This document shows positions 45,295-56,030 of a DNA stretch of 64,000 nt, piece after piece (position 1 is the first letter of the stretch; each line of letters opens with the position of its first letter). The position numbers and the translations under genes are program-made. The notes beneath the pieces are model-generated. The model saw only the letters and a list, made by a program, of their open reading frames with translations. It did not search any database and was not told the origin of the DNA. The DNA comes from Siphonodentalium dalli (Eukaryota; Mollusca; Scaphopoda; Gadilida; Siphonodentaliidae): contig CP136066.1 in assembly GCA_032622095.1 (NCBI GenBank), positions 96,057,319 through 96,121,318 of the forward strand, in the 5' to 3' direction.

Positions 45295-47882
45295 ATTGAG
45301 TAAAGAGACTCTTTCCATGCCCGTAAGGTTTCTTTGACATAATTCACTTTAAGAGTGCAATTAAGTTAAAGTAGATTTAACAAACAACACAAAACAACAA
45401 TGAATTCTTATTTGAGGTAGTAGCTAATTTTGTGACATATGTTGGTATGCAGTGCTGTGGAAATTGCCAGCTCGTAGTATGTCAGGGTGTCAAACAAGCA
45501 AGCAAGCAACATCCGCGATATGAAGCGAAATTTGATAAAAGAGTTCCGTATATTCTCGGGTATTTATTTAACTTTTTTTGGTTAGATATATTATTTATTT
45601 ATAATAATTGATTACTTCATTTTTTAAAACCATATTTGTTTAGATTGATAATAAGTTCATATAATTTGTTTGAAATGTCTCAAATGGTTGTGATATCTGT
45701 GGGCTTGCTTGCTGCAGACACTGCTGTCACGTCTGTCATTGTGCTCTCGTGGGGCCATGGTTCCTATATCTAATGTTCAGCGCCTATCTAAATTTGATGT
45801 GCACATGCTGTGGTTACCCTTGTTGAGACATAAATTGATAGGTAGCTAATAATACTTATTTAGGAAAATGTATTTTTTACTTTGTGGAATATTTTCACAC
45901 TTCTTGTTTACCTTCAATTTTGCATATGGTGCGAGTGTTGAGGAACGTATAGACTGAGAGTAAAAAGAGTTCTGTCTGAAGTTTATAGTAATGCTCCATT
46001 GGATTTGTGGTTGGTAGATTTTTCTGGTAATTGATCAAGCACATGTATTATTCACTGGTGCCAAACACGAAATTTATTTACCATGGTCGCAGACACCCAA
46101 GATTATTTGCTGTTATACATGTATAAGAAACACAGTTAACATAATAACATATACATATTAATAACTACAGTGTAAATCATTTAAATTAAGGTGTATTCAG
46201 GGTTCGAGACCTCCATTTACAACAACAACATGCATTTATGTTTGGGTGTTTGTTAACTACTTTGTTCTGGTAGAAATGTGCTTGAAAACTATATCAGACA
46301 TATAAAGTAAACCTTCATATACTAAAGAATTTATCATTCTGTTATACAATGATTAGAATATAATTGTTGCGGTCATTGCAAAACATCGCAATGATATTTG
46401 TAGAGTAAATTCAATATACTTTGAATTGTGGTAGATCTTGTGTATATCATGTGTAACTTTGGCATTTCTATATTATCAAGACGACATTGAAAAGGTGCAT
46501 TATTAATTTGATATAACACATCTCGTTGCAGATATGTTATGTTATGCACTGAATCTAAGTGAGAAGTGAATTACATTTCATGGATATAGATTTTCACGAA
46601 ACAACCTGAATACATCTTTAATTTTATGGCCTACAGACTATAGTGACATTCATTATGGGATCTTTCTCTGGGATTGTATTAGTAATCAGTCTTCGCTGTA
46701 CGGTATACATCAATCATATCAATGGTAACTTCTTTTTAAACTGAGATGCATTCAGAGTCCCAGTTATATGGCTCAACTGGAGTCAACTGCCTATTAATCT
46801 GTTCTATTGTATGTTTGTTTTTTTTAAATTTAATGTCCTCTTTTTATGATGTTTAGGCTTTTTGTTATGAAACGATAAAAAAAATTTCAAATGAAAAGAT
46901 AACGAGGTGGTTTGCAATTTCTGTAACCAACAAAATTTCTACTGATATTCAGAGCGCTGTTTCATGAGCATTGTTTCAATTTGGTTGTGTTGATTTCTGC
47001 ATTGTAGTTCCAATTTAAAGGGGAGTAGGAAATCAATTTCACAGTATAATAAAACATGTATATAGATACCTGTATGCAAATAAGACTGGAAGCCTGAAGC
47101 ATCACAGTTTATGTTTTCTCTCATTAAGGAAAGATTTGCATAACACATATATATGTTAGAAGGACATATCATGGTACATTGTGTGTGCTGTGGGGGTACA
47201 ATATTTATGCAAATGTACGTTAGTTGCACGCATTTAAGACCAATGTTTCTTCATAATTGAGGAGAGTGATCTGGTTATAAAAAAAACAGGTCCCCAAACA
47301 AAAATCTACCCGACCCCCAATAATACCTAATCCTAGTATAATTGGGGGCATGGCAAATGCTTGCCCCGGGGGCTGTGTAAAAAAACCTGCAGTGCTTGGA
47401 CTATACCAAGGATAGACAGGTAACCGCAGTTCTGACTTATGTATGAACATTTTACTAACTTGTGAGAGTGAATTTATATTATTTATTGTTTTTGGTGTTA
47501 ATTTATTGTTTTACTTAGAAAATGAAGAATGTGTGCCATTCCGAAGGGAAGTACACGTTTGATATTTTATATTAAGTCTCTCTATTAGAAAAGTCTTGTC
47601 CGTGTCTATCCAGGGTATAACCCATAGCACTTGGTCTCTTTTTTTTTTTTTTAAGAAAACATTTCATACATATGGTACAGCGGCCAATTTAAGGGCAGGC
47701 TGAAATCTGATACATTGTATATGATACAACTGGTTCGGTGGCTTGGCATTGAAATATTTGTGGGTCTGAAATCTGATGGGATATGGTAGGGGGTTATGTT
47801 ATTTTGAATTATTTAACGCATCACACAATTTTATGAAGAAAAGATATTGTATCATGAAATTAAAATTAGTTTTTAAGGGCCT
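45295..47882. other. No recognised gene
   Basis: AT-rich with many stops. A TACAGCGGCCAATTTAAGGG near 47678 resembles the very end of the 5.8-kb element but is not followed by more of it. A T-run lies at about 47640-47652. The short ORFs at 46939-47450 are unrecognised. Confidence 0.4.
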
Positions 47883-49188
47883 TCGCTTGTTCGAGGGTTG
47901 TCACATTTACTTTCCTGGATGTCTCAGTTTTTTCTAGCAAAAACTTTACCACGAAATGTCCAGTATGAGTTTAGTTGTTTGCCCTTCCTTAGTGAGGCAA
48001 GCTCTTTGACAATCTCATTCCCTGCCTTGGTTATGTCTTCAGTGATGAATATATATGTTGTGCCTTTAAGGTTTCTTTTATTGTCATATACTGTTTTACG
48101 CGCATACCAGTTTCCAAATCTCACAATGATTTGGCAAACTTTTGTTGCAGTTTTTGGAGACTGATTGGCTGATTGGTTCTGGTTGTATTTTTTGGAGGGT
48201 ACTTCTGGTCTTTCTGAGACTTTGATGATTTCTCCTAGAGGATGTGCATTCGTTATGTCACCAGGGTTGAAGTGTGTTTGGCAAAGGTCCATTAACAGTT
48301 CCTTGGAGTTTACATCAAAAGGGCTTGAGATGCTTTCAGGTATAGGTACATTGTGAAAGCATAGGCATTGAATCCTGCAGTACTGCCCACCCTTTCAACC
48401 TCTGTGTCACAGTCTTCTTTGGCCTCGTTAAACTTCTCATCAATGTACTTGTGAATCCAGGAATTATCCTGGTCCGGGGTGAGTTTACTGTCTCAGTCAT
48501 CAGGGCTTTTATATTTGAATGTTCATGCTTGAGGTGGGCCACCTCACTCTTCAGTTTTTGAATTTCCGTTTGAAGGGAGTTTACCTCAGTTTTAACAGAC
48601 ACCACTCCTTCTGAGTGTTGGACAGGCTGATCATAACAGAACCTTCATTTGTTTTATTCATAGTAGAAAACATGCTGGTAAGATTTGACATCTGGTCTGT
48701 TATGGTCTGAAATTAATTTTGCATGCATACACTGATCTGTTCCTTTATAGTTTTATTAATATTTTCATCAAGTGAATCTTCATCATTGGTAGCCCTTTTT
48801 CGTTTTTTCCTATCTCTGGCACGGGTGGATCGCATTGTTTCTGAAACATCCTGGAATCTAGATGCAAAGCTACTTGGAGTCCCAAACGGTGTGGTTTGAT
48901 GTGTTAATGCAGGACTAGTATTTTGACTTAATGAAATATCAAAGTTCACACCAGCAGCTATACTAAAATAACCAGCATGTTGACTGGGGGTTAGGTCGTA
49001 GCCTCATAGGTAATATCGGCTACTGAGTTTATGGTTTCCATTATGGAATCAGATTTATCAGCTTCAGGTTGGGTAGCTGCAGGTTTTCTGTTATTTTCGC
49101 ATTCACCTTTTGATGTCTGATTCTGAGAATCACCAGCATTATTTGAATCATTGCTTTCATTAACAGAAGTGCTGTATTGTGATGACAT
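47883..49188 (-). pseudogene. LINE ORF1-like protein (coiled coil plus RRM-like), frameshifted
   Basis: On the minus strand an ATG at 49188 opens a Ser/Asn/Glu-rich N-terminus (to 48991). A basic segment with RARDRKKRKRATNDED follows (about 48800). A heptad coiled coil, VNSLQTEIQKLKSEVAHLKH, lies near 48570. A globular part reads NVPIPESISSPFDVNSKELL (about 48320), VCQIIVRFGNWYARKTVYDN (about 48100), GTTYIFITEDITKAGNEIV (about 48030) and ends WTFRGKVFARK (about 47950) with a frameshifted SRKVNVTTLEQAKAL. This layout matches L1/Tx1-like ORF1 RNA-binding proteins. At least three frame changes and stops near 48980 and 48710 show that it is inactive. No ORF2 follows at 47.9 kb, so it is a stranded ORF1. 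Confidence 0.75.
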
Positions 49189-49484
49189 TTCCTGCGTAGA
49201 TATTGTTTTTATTTAATACCAAGGAGGCATTTCCAATTTTGATCAGTGCGTTTTCGTTCACGCCCGCCATCTTGGTTTACCGGAATGGGCTCTATTTTCT
49301 GTGTTTGCTTTATTTAACTTGATTTAATGTCGTCAAAAAGGATAATAACCTCACAAAATTTACCCAAGGTTGTTTCTAGATGAGTAGATCTGCACACTTG
49401 CATTGTTTGCGTCCCTGATCTTGAGTTAATCCCTATTATTTTACCGAAGCACTCGGAGCGAAATTTAAGTCACCTACTCGGCGG

Positions 49485-49849
49485 ACGCTATCTTGACTCG
49501 GACAAGCGATTCAGACATGCGTGTGCATATTGTGCAAAGGCATATCTAAATTCCTTCAACAGGACAAAGCACGAGAACACACACACACATTCACAACCAA
49601 TCTCGGTTGTGATTGTGGCCAAAAGTTTAATAATGAGAAATAAAACAGTTGTTGCGTGCACATCGTACACAGCACGGTGATGGATCTAAATGCGACAAAT
49701 ACCCCAACACATTTACTCGCAGGTACGCTTTGAATCGCAATAAAGAGACTCACCAAATTGGAAAGGGACATAAATGTGAGAATTGCTGTTCTGTATTTAC
49801 CATAAAGGATACCGTAAGAAATCACACGAAAGATGTACACGACAATTAA
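49485..49849 (+). pseudogene. C2H2 zinc-finger fragment, decayed
   Basis: The + strand shows three to four consecutive fingers. The first (CAYCAKAYLNSFNRTKHENTH) has exact C-x2-C-x12-H-x3-H spacing. The second is split by a frameshift near 49640 (CDCGQKF, then LRAHRTQH). The third (KCDKYPNTFTRRYALNRNKE) has lost one Cys (Tyr) and one His (Asn). The fourth (KCENCCSVFTIKDTVRNH, ending DVH) is intact with C-x2-C-x12-H-x4-H. The frame ends two codons later at TAA, which lies inside the TTAA target of the element at 49846. The frame upstream of 49485 is unclear. It is probably a host-derived zinc-finger pseudogene or a lost exon. Confidence 0.7.
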
Positions 49850-50230
49850 AGGTACTCAATCCGATCACACGCTCCTAAATTACTGTTTCTTTGGCTTCGG
49901 GGGTAAACAACATTTGATTCGAGTCGAGGAACCCACCCATCAAAGCTCAGAGTCATCAGATATCGATTTTTGAAGTTTGTTATTTCTCGAGATGTGTAAT
50001 AATATGTGGCCCAGAAACACGTGGTCAAACAGAGGGTATCGGACAAAATTGCGGATTAAGATGGATAGCTCCAAAATCAAGTGGTAATACCTGGTAATAA
50101 GATCAAATTTCGTGATACTTTATTGATAATACGGCCATATTTTGTTGAACAAAATGTTAATAAATAACAAGTTTTGGGAAATTTGATACCATAGTTGACA
50201 GAGGTTAGCATTATGTTGTTGCACTAACTG
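49846..50230 (+). mobile_element. TTAA-type element, right end lost
   Basis: It begins TTAAAGGTACTCAATCCGAT and follows the 44798 copy through TTCGAGTCGAGGAACCCACC, ATGGATAGCTCCAAAATCAA and CATAGTTGACAGAGGTTAGC, then diverges near 50225 without the right terminus. Its TTAA supplies the stop codon of the zinc-finger fragment. Confidence 0.8.
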
Positions 50231-50452
50231 ACGACGGACATGCAGATACAGTATTATTCGTGGACAAAACTACAAACATTTATGTTTTTATTATGTTTTG
50301 AATATTGGAATTTATTTTTTTAAGAGTATATATATATGTTATGTATATATGCGTTACTGAATAAAGAGGCAGGGTCTAGTTTGTTTATACTTTGAATGGT
50401 CTTTATTCAACAAAAGGGAAGATGTCACAAAAATACCATAGCCTGTAATTGT

Positions 50453-50679
50453 ATAAGCCTTGTCATTGAGTCGCGACCATATTGGATCAATCGAGCCCCG
50501 CTTTGTTGGTTTAGTGCTACAGGTAAAAGTTATGTAGCAGCATTCCATATATGGAGCTTCTGGGTGTTCATGAATTCCATATATGGAATGCTACTCCAGA
50601 ACGTTGACATTGTACGTAGCAATAAACGGAACGGGGCTGGATGGAACCAATATGGCCGCGACTCAGTGCCAAGGCTTAT
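50453..50679. repeat. Foldback element just upstream of the anchor exon
   Basis: Outer arms are ATAAGCCTTGTCATTGAGTC with CGACCATATTGGATCAATCG on the left, matched by CCAATATGGCCGCGACTCAG and GCCAAGGCTTAT on the right. Inner arms are GTAGCAGCATTCCATATATG (50534) and CCATATATGGAATGCTAC (50577). The 128-codon ORF at 50396-50782 runs through both arms and is unlikely to be a gene. Its location about 0.3 kb before a probable exon makes it worth noting for expression. Confidence 0.75.
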
Positions 50680-50994
50680 TGTTTATGTCAATATCCATTG
50701 GAAAGATATATCATGCCTTACGGGGAACGAAATAAGCCTTAGAAGAATTCACGAATTGCAGAGTAACAATTCTTTCCGATGAGTGGGGGTAAACAGGCAG
50801 GGCAACACATATTATACATATCGTGTGTTTATTCTTTATATATTCTGACAAGTTTAATCCCCGCCTGACACCTGCAAATATTTTTGATTCTTGAACCGAA
50901 CAGATCCACCGTATTTGATCTTGCATGTCTCTGCATGTGTTGTGAAGAGTGTGAACAGTACCTGAAACTAATTTTTGTTCTGGTTATTTTGTAG
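50680..50994. other. Probable 5' intron end before the anchor exon
   Basis: No coding signal. The last 30 bases are pyrimidine-rich and end TGGTTATTTTGTAG, a credible splice acceptor, so the ATG at 50998 is probably preceded by an untranslated exon further upstream that I cannot place. Confidence 0.4.
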
Positions 50995-51177
50995 ATAATG
51001 GCTTTAAGAACTTGGCGATGTATCAGCGCCCTGCTCGTCATAGCCATTGTTATTGTGCTGATTATACGGACCCGCTGGACTCTGAACGTATATATTATGG
51101 GACATATTTCAGAAATACCAAAAACAGTCATGACCCGGTCTAGAAGTTTCCATTCAAGTTCGTCCAGAACAAACCAG
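50995..51177 (+). CDS. First coding exon: type II membrane anchor (putative glycosyltransferase)
   Basis: ATG at 50998 begins 60 codons ending exactly at a strong donor, CAG|GTAAAT (51175-51183). The product starts MALRTWRC, then a membrane segment of about 16 residues, ISALLVIAIVIVLIIR, then RTRW and a Ser/Arg-rich stem. A short basic N-terminus, one signal-anchor helix and a stem are the usual N-terminal plan of Golgi glycosyltransferases. 180 coding bases end in phase 0, matching the exon at 60570-61343, and no other exon on this strand is obvious between them. Joining the two exons is inference; an intervening exon could have been missed. Without splicing the frame stops four codons later. 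Confidence 0.5.
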
Positions 51178-51712
51178 GTAAATATAGCGTAAATCATAGA
51201 TCACACCAATGTTCAAACACGGTCGTGCTATGATAGAAGTATAGACAGCGCGATGGGACTGGCTGCAGAGGGGGCACGTGCACCCCCCACACACATATAT
51301 ATATCCTATATATATATATATCCTCTTCCAATTATAATACACATATCTAGGATAAACTGTTCCAAAATTTCGAAAACAGACGCTGAACACAAAAATCGAA
51401 GATCGCAGCGGCTAATAATTGCCCCCCCCCCCCCCCCCCCCCCCACCGTTAGCACAGGAGAAAATATACCATCGATTTCAACGTCAATTATTATCGAAAA
51501 AAAAACATCATGTATCGACATATCTGATGTTACACTCCCCAAATCAATCGAATATTATAATCCAAGCGCCACTCTTTTCCCAATTTTCAGCAATAATTTC
51601 AAATTATCAATAACCTACACTGGCGAGCACGCACTGAATATACTGATCGTTGATTGGTTAAACCGGCATCACGCGTAAATTGTGTACTCCGAAGTAGCTT
51701 CGTAATTATTGC

Positions 51713-51752
<40 letters not shown>

Positions 51753-51753
51753 T
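51178..51753 (+). other. Intron start with poly-C and (TA)n tracts
   Basis: A 23-base C run is at 51422-51444 and a (TA)n microsatellite at about 51716-51749. The ORF at 51253-51678 spans the C run and a repetitive TATATA stretch and is not convincing. The TA tract directly precedes the first ACTAG element. Confidence 0.6.
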
Positions 51754-52230
51754 ACTAGAAGGTGACCCGACTTCGTCCGGGCTTTGACCTTGAATTGTCC
51801 ATTTTGAAGGCCAAGGTCAGGTGAGGTCACGATTTGACCCGTCCAAAACACTGCTCGAACAAAAGTACCCGACAAAAGTACCCGTCGAAATCCACACGGT
51901 TTTAGCCGATTTGACCTTGAATTGATCATTTTGAAGGTCAAGGTTAGTTCGGGGTCACGATTTGACCCGTCCAAAACACTCAGTGGACAAAAGTAATTCT
52001 ATGTATCAAATTTCGTGGAAATCCCATCAAAATTCGCGATTTGACCTTGAATTCACCCGATTTCAAGGTCAAGGTCACGTCGCACGGGCAAATTAATAGG
52101 CCTATGTCACTCCCCGGCCGAAAACACCCCCACATACCAAGTTTCATCGAAATCGGCTTGGCCGTTTTCGAGGCCATCGATTACAGACACACACACAGAC
52201 ACACACACAGATCTTCCAAATATATAATAG
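51754..52230 (+). mobile_element. ACTAG element 1 of the chain (AAGG subtype)
   Basis: The head ACTAGAAGGTGACCCGACTT is followed by CGTCCGGGCTTTGACC, a GACCTTGAATTGATCATTTT block and AAGGTCAAGGTCACGTCGCA. Then come CATACCAAGTTTCATCGAAA, TCGGCTTGGCCGTTTTCGAG, a CACACACAGA microsatellite and the tail AGATCTTCCAAATATATAAT. It is inserted directly after a (TA)n tract. No protein is encoded; the ORFs are side products. Confidence 0.8.
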
Positions 52231-53102
52231 ACTAGAAGGTGACCCGACTTCGTCCGGGCTTTGACCTTGAATTGTCTATTTTGAAGGCCAATGTCAAGTG
52301 GGGTCACGATTTGACCCGTCCAAAACACTGCCCGAACAAAAGTACCCGACAAAAGTACCCAAAAGTAATCCATCCGGTTTTACCCGATTTGACCTTGAAT
52401 TGATCATTTTGAAGGTCAATGTCAGATCGGGGTCATGATTTGACCCGTCCAAAACACCCAGTGGACAAAAGTAACCCTATGTATAAAATTTCGTCGAAAT
52501 ACCATCAAAATTGGCGATTTGACCTTGAATTGACCCGATTTCAAGGTCAAGGTCACGTCGTATGGGCAAATGAATATGCTTATGAGACTCCCCATACGAA
52601 AGTATCCCCACATACCAAGTTTCATCGAAATCCCGTGATATTCGGGCGTTTGACGTTGAAATGACCCGATTTCAAGGCCAATGTCACGTCGCATGGGCAA
52701 ATTAATATGCTTATGAGACTCCCCATACGAAAGTACCCCCAAATACCAAGTTTCATCGAAATCCCGTGATATTCGGGCTTTTGACCTTGAAATGACCCGA
52801 TTTCAAGGTCAAGGTCACGTCACACGGGCAAATTAATAGGTTTATGCCACTCCCCGGCCGAAAATACACCCACATACCAAGTTTCATCGAAATCCCGTGA
52901 TATTCGGGCGTTTGACCTTGAAATTACCCGATTTCAAGGTCAATGTCACGTCGCACTGGCAAATTAATAGGCCCATGTCACTCCCCGGCCGAAAATATCC
53001 ACACATACCAAGTTTCATCGAAATCGGCTAGGCCGTTTTTGAGTCCATCGATTACAGACACACACACAGACACACACACAGATCTTCCAAAATATATAAG
53101 AG
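52231..53102 (+). mobile_element. ACTAG element 2 (AAGG subtype, ~131-bp core units)
   Basis: The head is the same as element 1 and begins at the base after its tail. The core is tandem: CCAAGTTTCATCGAAATCCC occurs at about 52615, 52746 and 52877, with a last variant at 53008, a spacing of 131 bp. Each unit also has a GACCCGATTTCAAGGTCAA-type block. It ends in a (CACA)nGA stretch and GATCTTCCAAAATATATAAG. Confidence 0.85.
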
Positions 53103-53627
53103 ACTAGCAGGTTAGCCCGCCACCGGCGGCTTGTCCGAAACATGACATTTTTTTATATTTCTTTTTTATTTTTAGCTCCACGCGTTTAAATAAGTAAAAT
53201 TTGTACCCGGTAGCTCCTCCCGTTTCCGAGATCTGGTCTCCGCATGCGCGACCCGATCAAATTTGTACCCGGCGCAAGATACATTCACATAGCAAATTTC
53301 AAGTCGATAGCTCCACCCGTTTCCGAGATCTCGTCTGCGCATGCGCTGCACGGGCGTCGCACGGGCTCGGCGACCCGATAAAATTTGTACCCGGCGCAAG
53401 ATACATTCACATAGCAAATTTCAAGTCGATAGCTCCACCCGTTTCCGAGATCTCGTCTGCGCATGCGCTTCATGGGCGTCGCACGGGCGTCGCACGGGCT
53501 CGCCAATACGACAACGACCACCGCCTGGTCAAACTACACACACGTACCAAGTTTCGTCCCGATCGGTCGAGAATCGTAGATTTGTATGAAGTACACACAC
53601 ACACACAAACATAAATATATAAGAGAG
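53103..53627 (+). mobile_element. ACTAG element 3 (CAGG head with 122-bp core)
   Basis: The head ACTAGCAGGTTAGCCCGCCA (hairpin GCCCGCC/GGCGGC) matches the minus-strand element ending at 35631. The core, however, is about 2.5 units of the 122-bp type (GTTTCCGAGATCTCGTCTGC, GGCGCAAGATACATTCACAT), so heads and cores are mixed between subtypes. The tail is CGAGAATCGTAGATTTGTAT, (AC)n and AAATATATAAGAG. Confidence 0.8.
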
Positions 53628-53808
53628 ATATGTAAATTAGATAGATTGTATCAAAATATATTGGAGAGATATGTAAATGATCTACACATCATTACTGGTG
53701 TTTGTCAAAATTTAGTGGGGTATATCAATACTCATTCACGATCATATCATTGAGGTCCGGAGGGTGTGGGCTATCTCTCGAATACACGGAGTTCTCAAAA
53801 TATATAGT
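53628..53808. other. Spacer in the ACTAG chain
   Basis: 181 bp of unrelated sequence with a duplicated TTGGAGAGATATGTAAATKA-like phrase near its start, ending TCAAAATATATAGT before the next head. Confidence 0.5.
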
Positions 53809-54450
53809 ACTAGCCGATGAGCCCGACGTTGTCCGGGCTATTCATCCGGGCTATTCAAAAACCAAATTTCAAGTCGATAGCTCTACCCGTTTCCGAGATC
53901 TGGTCTGCGCATGCGCGAAGCTGGCGTCGCACGGGCTCGGCGACCCGATAAAATTCGCATCCGGGGCAAGATACATTCACATACCAAATTTCAAGTCGAT
54001 AGCTCCACCCGTTTCCGAGATCTCGTCTGCGCATGCGCGAAGCTGACGTCGCACGGGCTCGGTGACCCGATAAAATTCGTATCCGGGGCAAGATACATTC
54101 ACATACCAAATTTCAAGTCGATAGCTCCACCCGTTTCCGAGATCTCGTCTGCGCATGCGCGAAGCTGGTGTCGCACGGGCTCGGTGACCCGATAAAATTC
54201 GTATCCGGGGCAAGATACATTCACATAGCAAATTTCAAGTCGATAGCTCCACCCGTTTCCGAGATCTCGTCTGCGCATGCGCGAAGTGGGCGCCGCACGG
54301 ACTCGTCAATACGACAACGTTCACCGCCTGGTCAAACTACACACACGTACCAAGTTTCGTCCCGATCGGTCGAGAATCGTAGATTTGTATAAATGACAGA
54401 CAGACAAACAAACAAACAAACAAACAGAGGTCTTCAAAATATATATGAGA
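53809..54450 (+). mobile_element. ACTAG element 4 (CCGATGAG head, four 122-bp units)
   Basis: The head ACTAGCCGATGAGCCCGACG has a short internal duplication of CCGGGCTATTCA. Four tandem 122-bp units follow. Each contains TGCGCATGCGCG, a perfect match to the NRF1 consensus, at about 53905, 54027, 54149 and 54271. Then come CGTACCAAGTTTCGTCCCGA, CGAGAATCGTAGATTTGTAT, a (GACA/CAAA)n microsatellite and AGGTCTTCAAAATATATATG. The open frames here cycle through all three phases because 122 is not a multiple of three. Confidence 0.85.
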
Positions 54451-55170
54451 AACCAAATTTCAAGTCGATAGCTCTACCCGTTTCCGAGATCTGGTCTGCG
54501 CATGCGCGAAGCTGGCGTCGCACGGGCTCGGCGACCCGATAAAATTCGTATCCGGGGCAAGATACATTCACATACCAAATTTCAAGTCGATAGCTCCACC
54601 CGTTTCCGAGATCTCGTCTGCGCATGCGCGAAGCTGACGTCGCACGGGCTCGGCGACCCGATAAAATTCGTATCCGGGGCAAGATACATTCACATACCAA
54701 ATTTCAAGTCGATAGCTCCACCCGTTTCCGAGATCTCGTCTGCGCATGCGCGAAGCTGACGTCGCACGGGCTCGGCGACCCGATAAAATTCGTATCCGGG
54801 GCAAGATACATTCACATACCAAATTTCAAGTCGATAGCTCCACCCGTTTCCGAGATCTCGTCTGCGCATGCGCGAAGCTGGTGTCGCACGGGCTCGGCGA
54901 CCCGATAAAATTCGTATCCGGGGCAAGATACATTCACATAGCAAATTTCAAGTCGATAGCTCCACCCGTTTCCGAGATCTCGTCTGCGCATGCGCGAAGC
55001 GGGCGCCGCACGGGCTCGCCAATACGACAACATTCACCGCCTGGTCAAACTACACACACGTACCAAGTTTCGTCCCGATCGGTCGAGAATCGTAGATTTG
55101 TATAAATGACAGACAGACAGACAAACAAACAAACAAACAAACAAACAGAGGTCTTCAAAATATATATGAG
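54451..55170 (+). mobile_element. ACTAG element 5 (headless, five 122-bp units)
   Basis: It starts directly in the core (ACCAAATTTCAAGTCGATAG) right after the tail of element 4, lacking the ACTAG head. Five 122-bp units have the NRF1-like word at about 54496, 54618, 54740, 54862 and 54984. Microsatellite and tail are as in element 4. Units 2 to 4 are almost identical. It could be a tandem duplication of element 4 by unequal exchange rather than a separate insertion. Confidence 0.8.
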
Positions 55171-55187
55171 ATAGATAGAAGAAGAAG

Positions 55188-55402
55188 ACTAGAAGGTGAC
55201 CCGACTTCGTCCAGGCTTTGACCTTGAATTGTACATTTTGAATGTCAAGTGGGGTCACGATTTGACCAGTCCAAAACACTGCCCGACAAAAGTACCTGAC
55301 AAACGTGCCCGTCGAAATACATCCGGTTTTACCCGATTTTACCTTGAATTGATCATTTTGAAGGTCAAGGTCGGGTCGGGGTGACGATTTGACCCGTCCA
55401 AA
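55188..55402 (+). mobile_element. ACTAG element 6 (head fragment, AAGG subtype)
   Basis: The ACTAGAAGGTGACCCGACTT head and first GACCTTGAATTGATCATTTT block only. It is cut at GACCCGTCCAAA, where the next element begins. Confidence 0.75.
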
Positions 55403-56030
55403 ACTAGAAGGTGACCCGACTTCGTCCGGGCTTTGACCTTGAATTGTCCATTTTGAAGGTCAATGTCAAGTGGGGTCACGATTTGACCAGTCCAAAACAC
55501 TGCCCGGACAAAAGTACCCGACAAACGTTTCTGTCGAAATCCATCCGGTTTTACCCGATTTGACATAGAATTGATACAAATTCCCGATTTGACCTTGAAT
55601 TGACCCAATTTCAAGGTTAAGGTCACGTCGCACGGGCAAATGAATAGGCTTATGAGACTCCCCGGCCGAAGGTACCCACACATACCAAGTTTCATCGAAA
55701 TCCCGTGATTTTCGGCCGTTTGACCTTGAAATGACCCGATTTCAAGGTCAAGGTCACGTCCGACGGGCAAATTAATAGGTTTATGCCACTCCCCGGCCGA
55801 AGGTACGACCACATACCAAGTTTCATCGAAATCCCGTGATATTCGGGCGTTTGACCTTGAAATGACCCGATTTCAAGGTCAAGGTCACGTCGCACGGGCA
55901 AATTAATAGGCCTATGTCAGTCCCCGGCCGAAAATACTCCCCACATACCAAGTTTCATCGAAATCGGCTTGGCCGTTTTCGAGTCCATCGATTAAAGACA
56001 GACACACAGATCTTCCAAAATATATAATAG
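55403..56030 (+). mobile_element. ACTAG element 7 (AAGG subtype, three core units)
   Basis: The head starts within the end of the preceding fragment. The core word CCAAGTTTCATCGAAATCCC recurs at about 55687, 55818 and (variant) 55949, a spacing of 131 bp. It ends with GACAGACACACAGATCTTCC and AAAATATATAATAG. Confidence 0.85.

Noticed and set aside
47677-47700. Second copy of the 5.8-kb element (TACAGCGGCCAATTTAA)
   Set aside because: Only the tip resembles the terminus; the following sequence does not match either arm.
50396-50782. 128-codon + strand ORF before the anchor exon
   Set aside because: It runs through both arms of a foldback repeat and has no domain or splice support.
51253-51678. 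141-codon + strand ORF
   Set aside because: It crosses TATATA repeats and a 23-base C run (poly-Pro) and has no domain.
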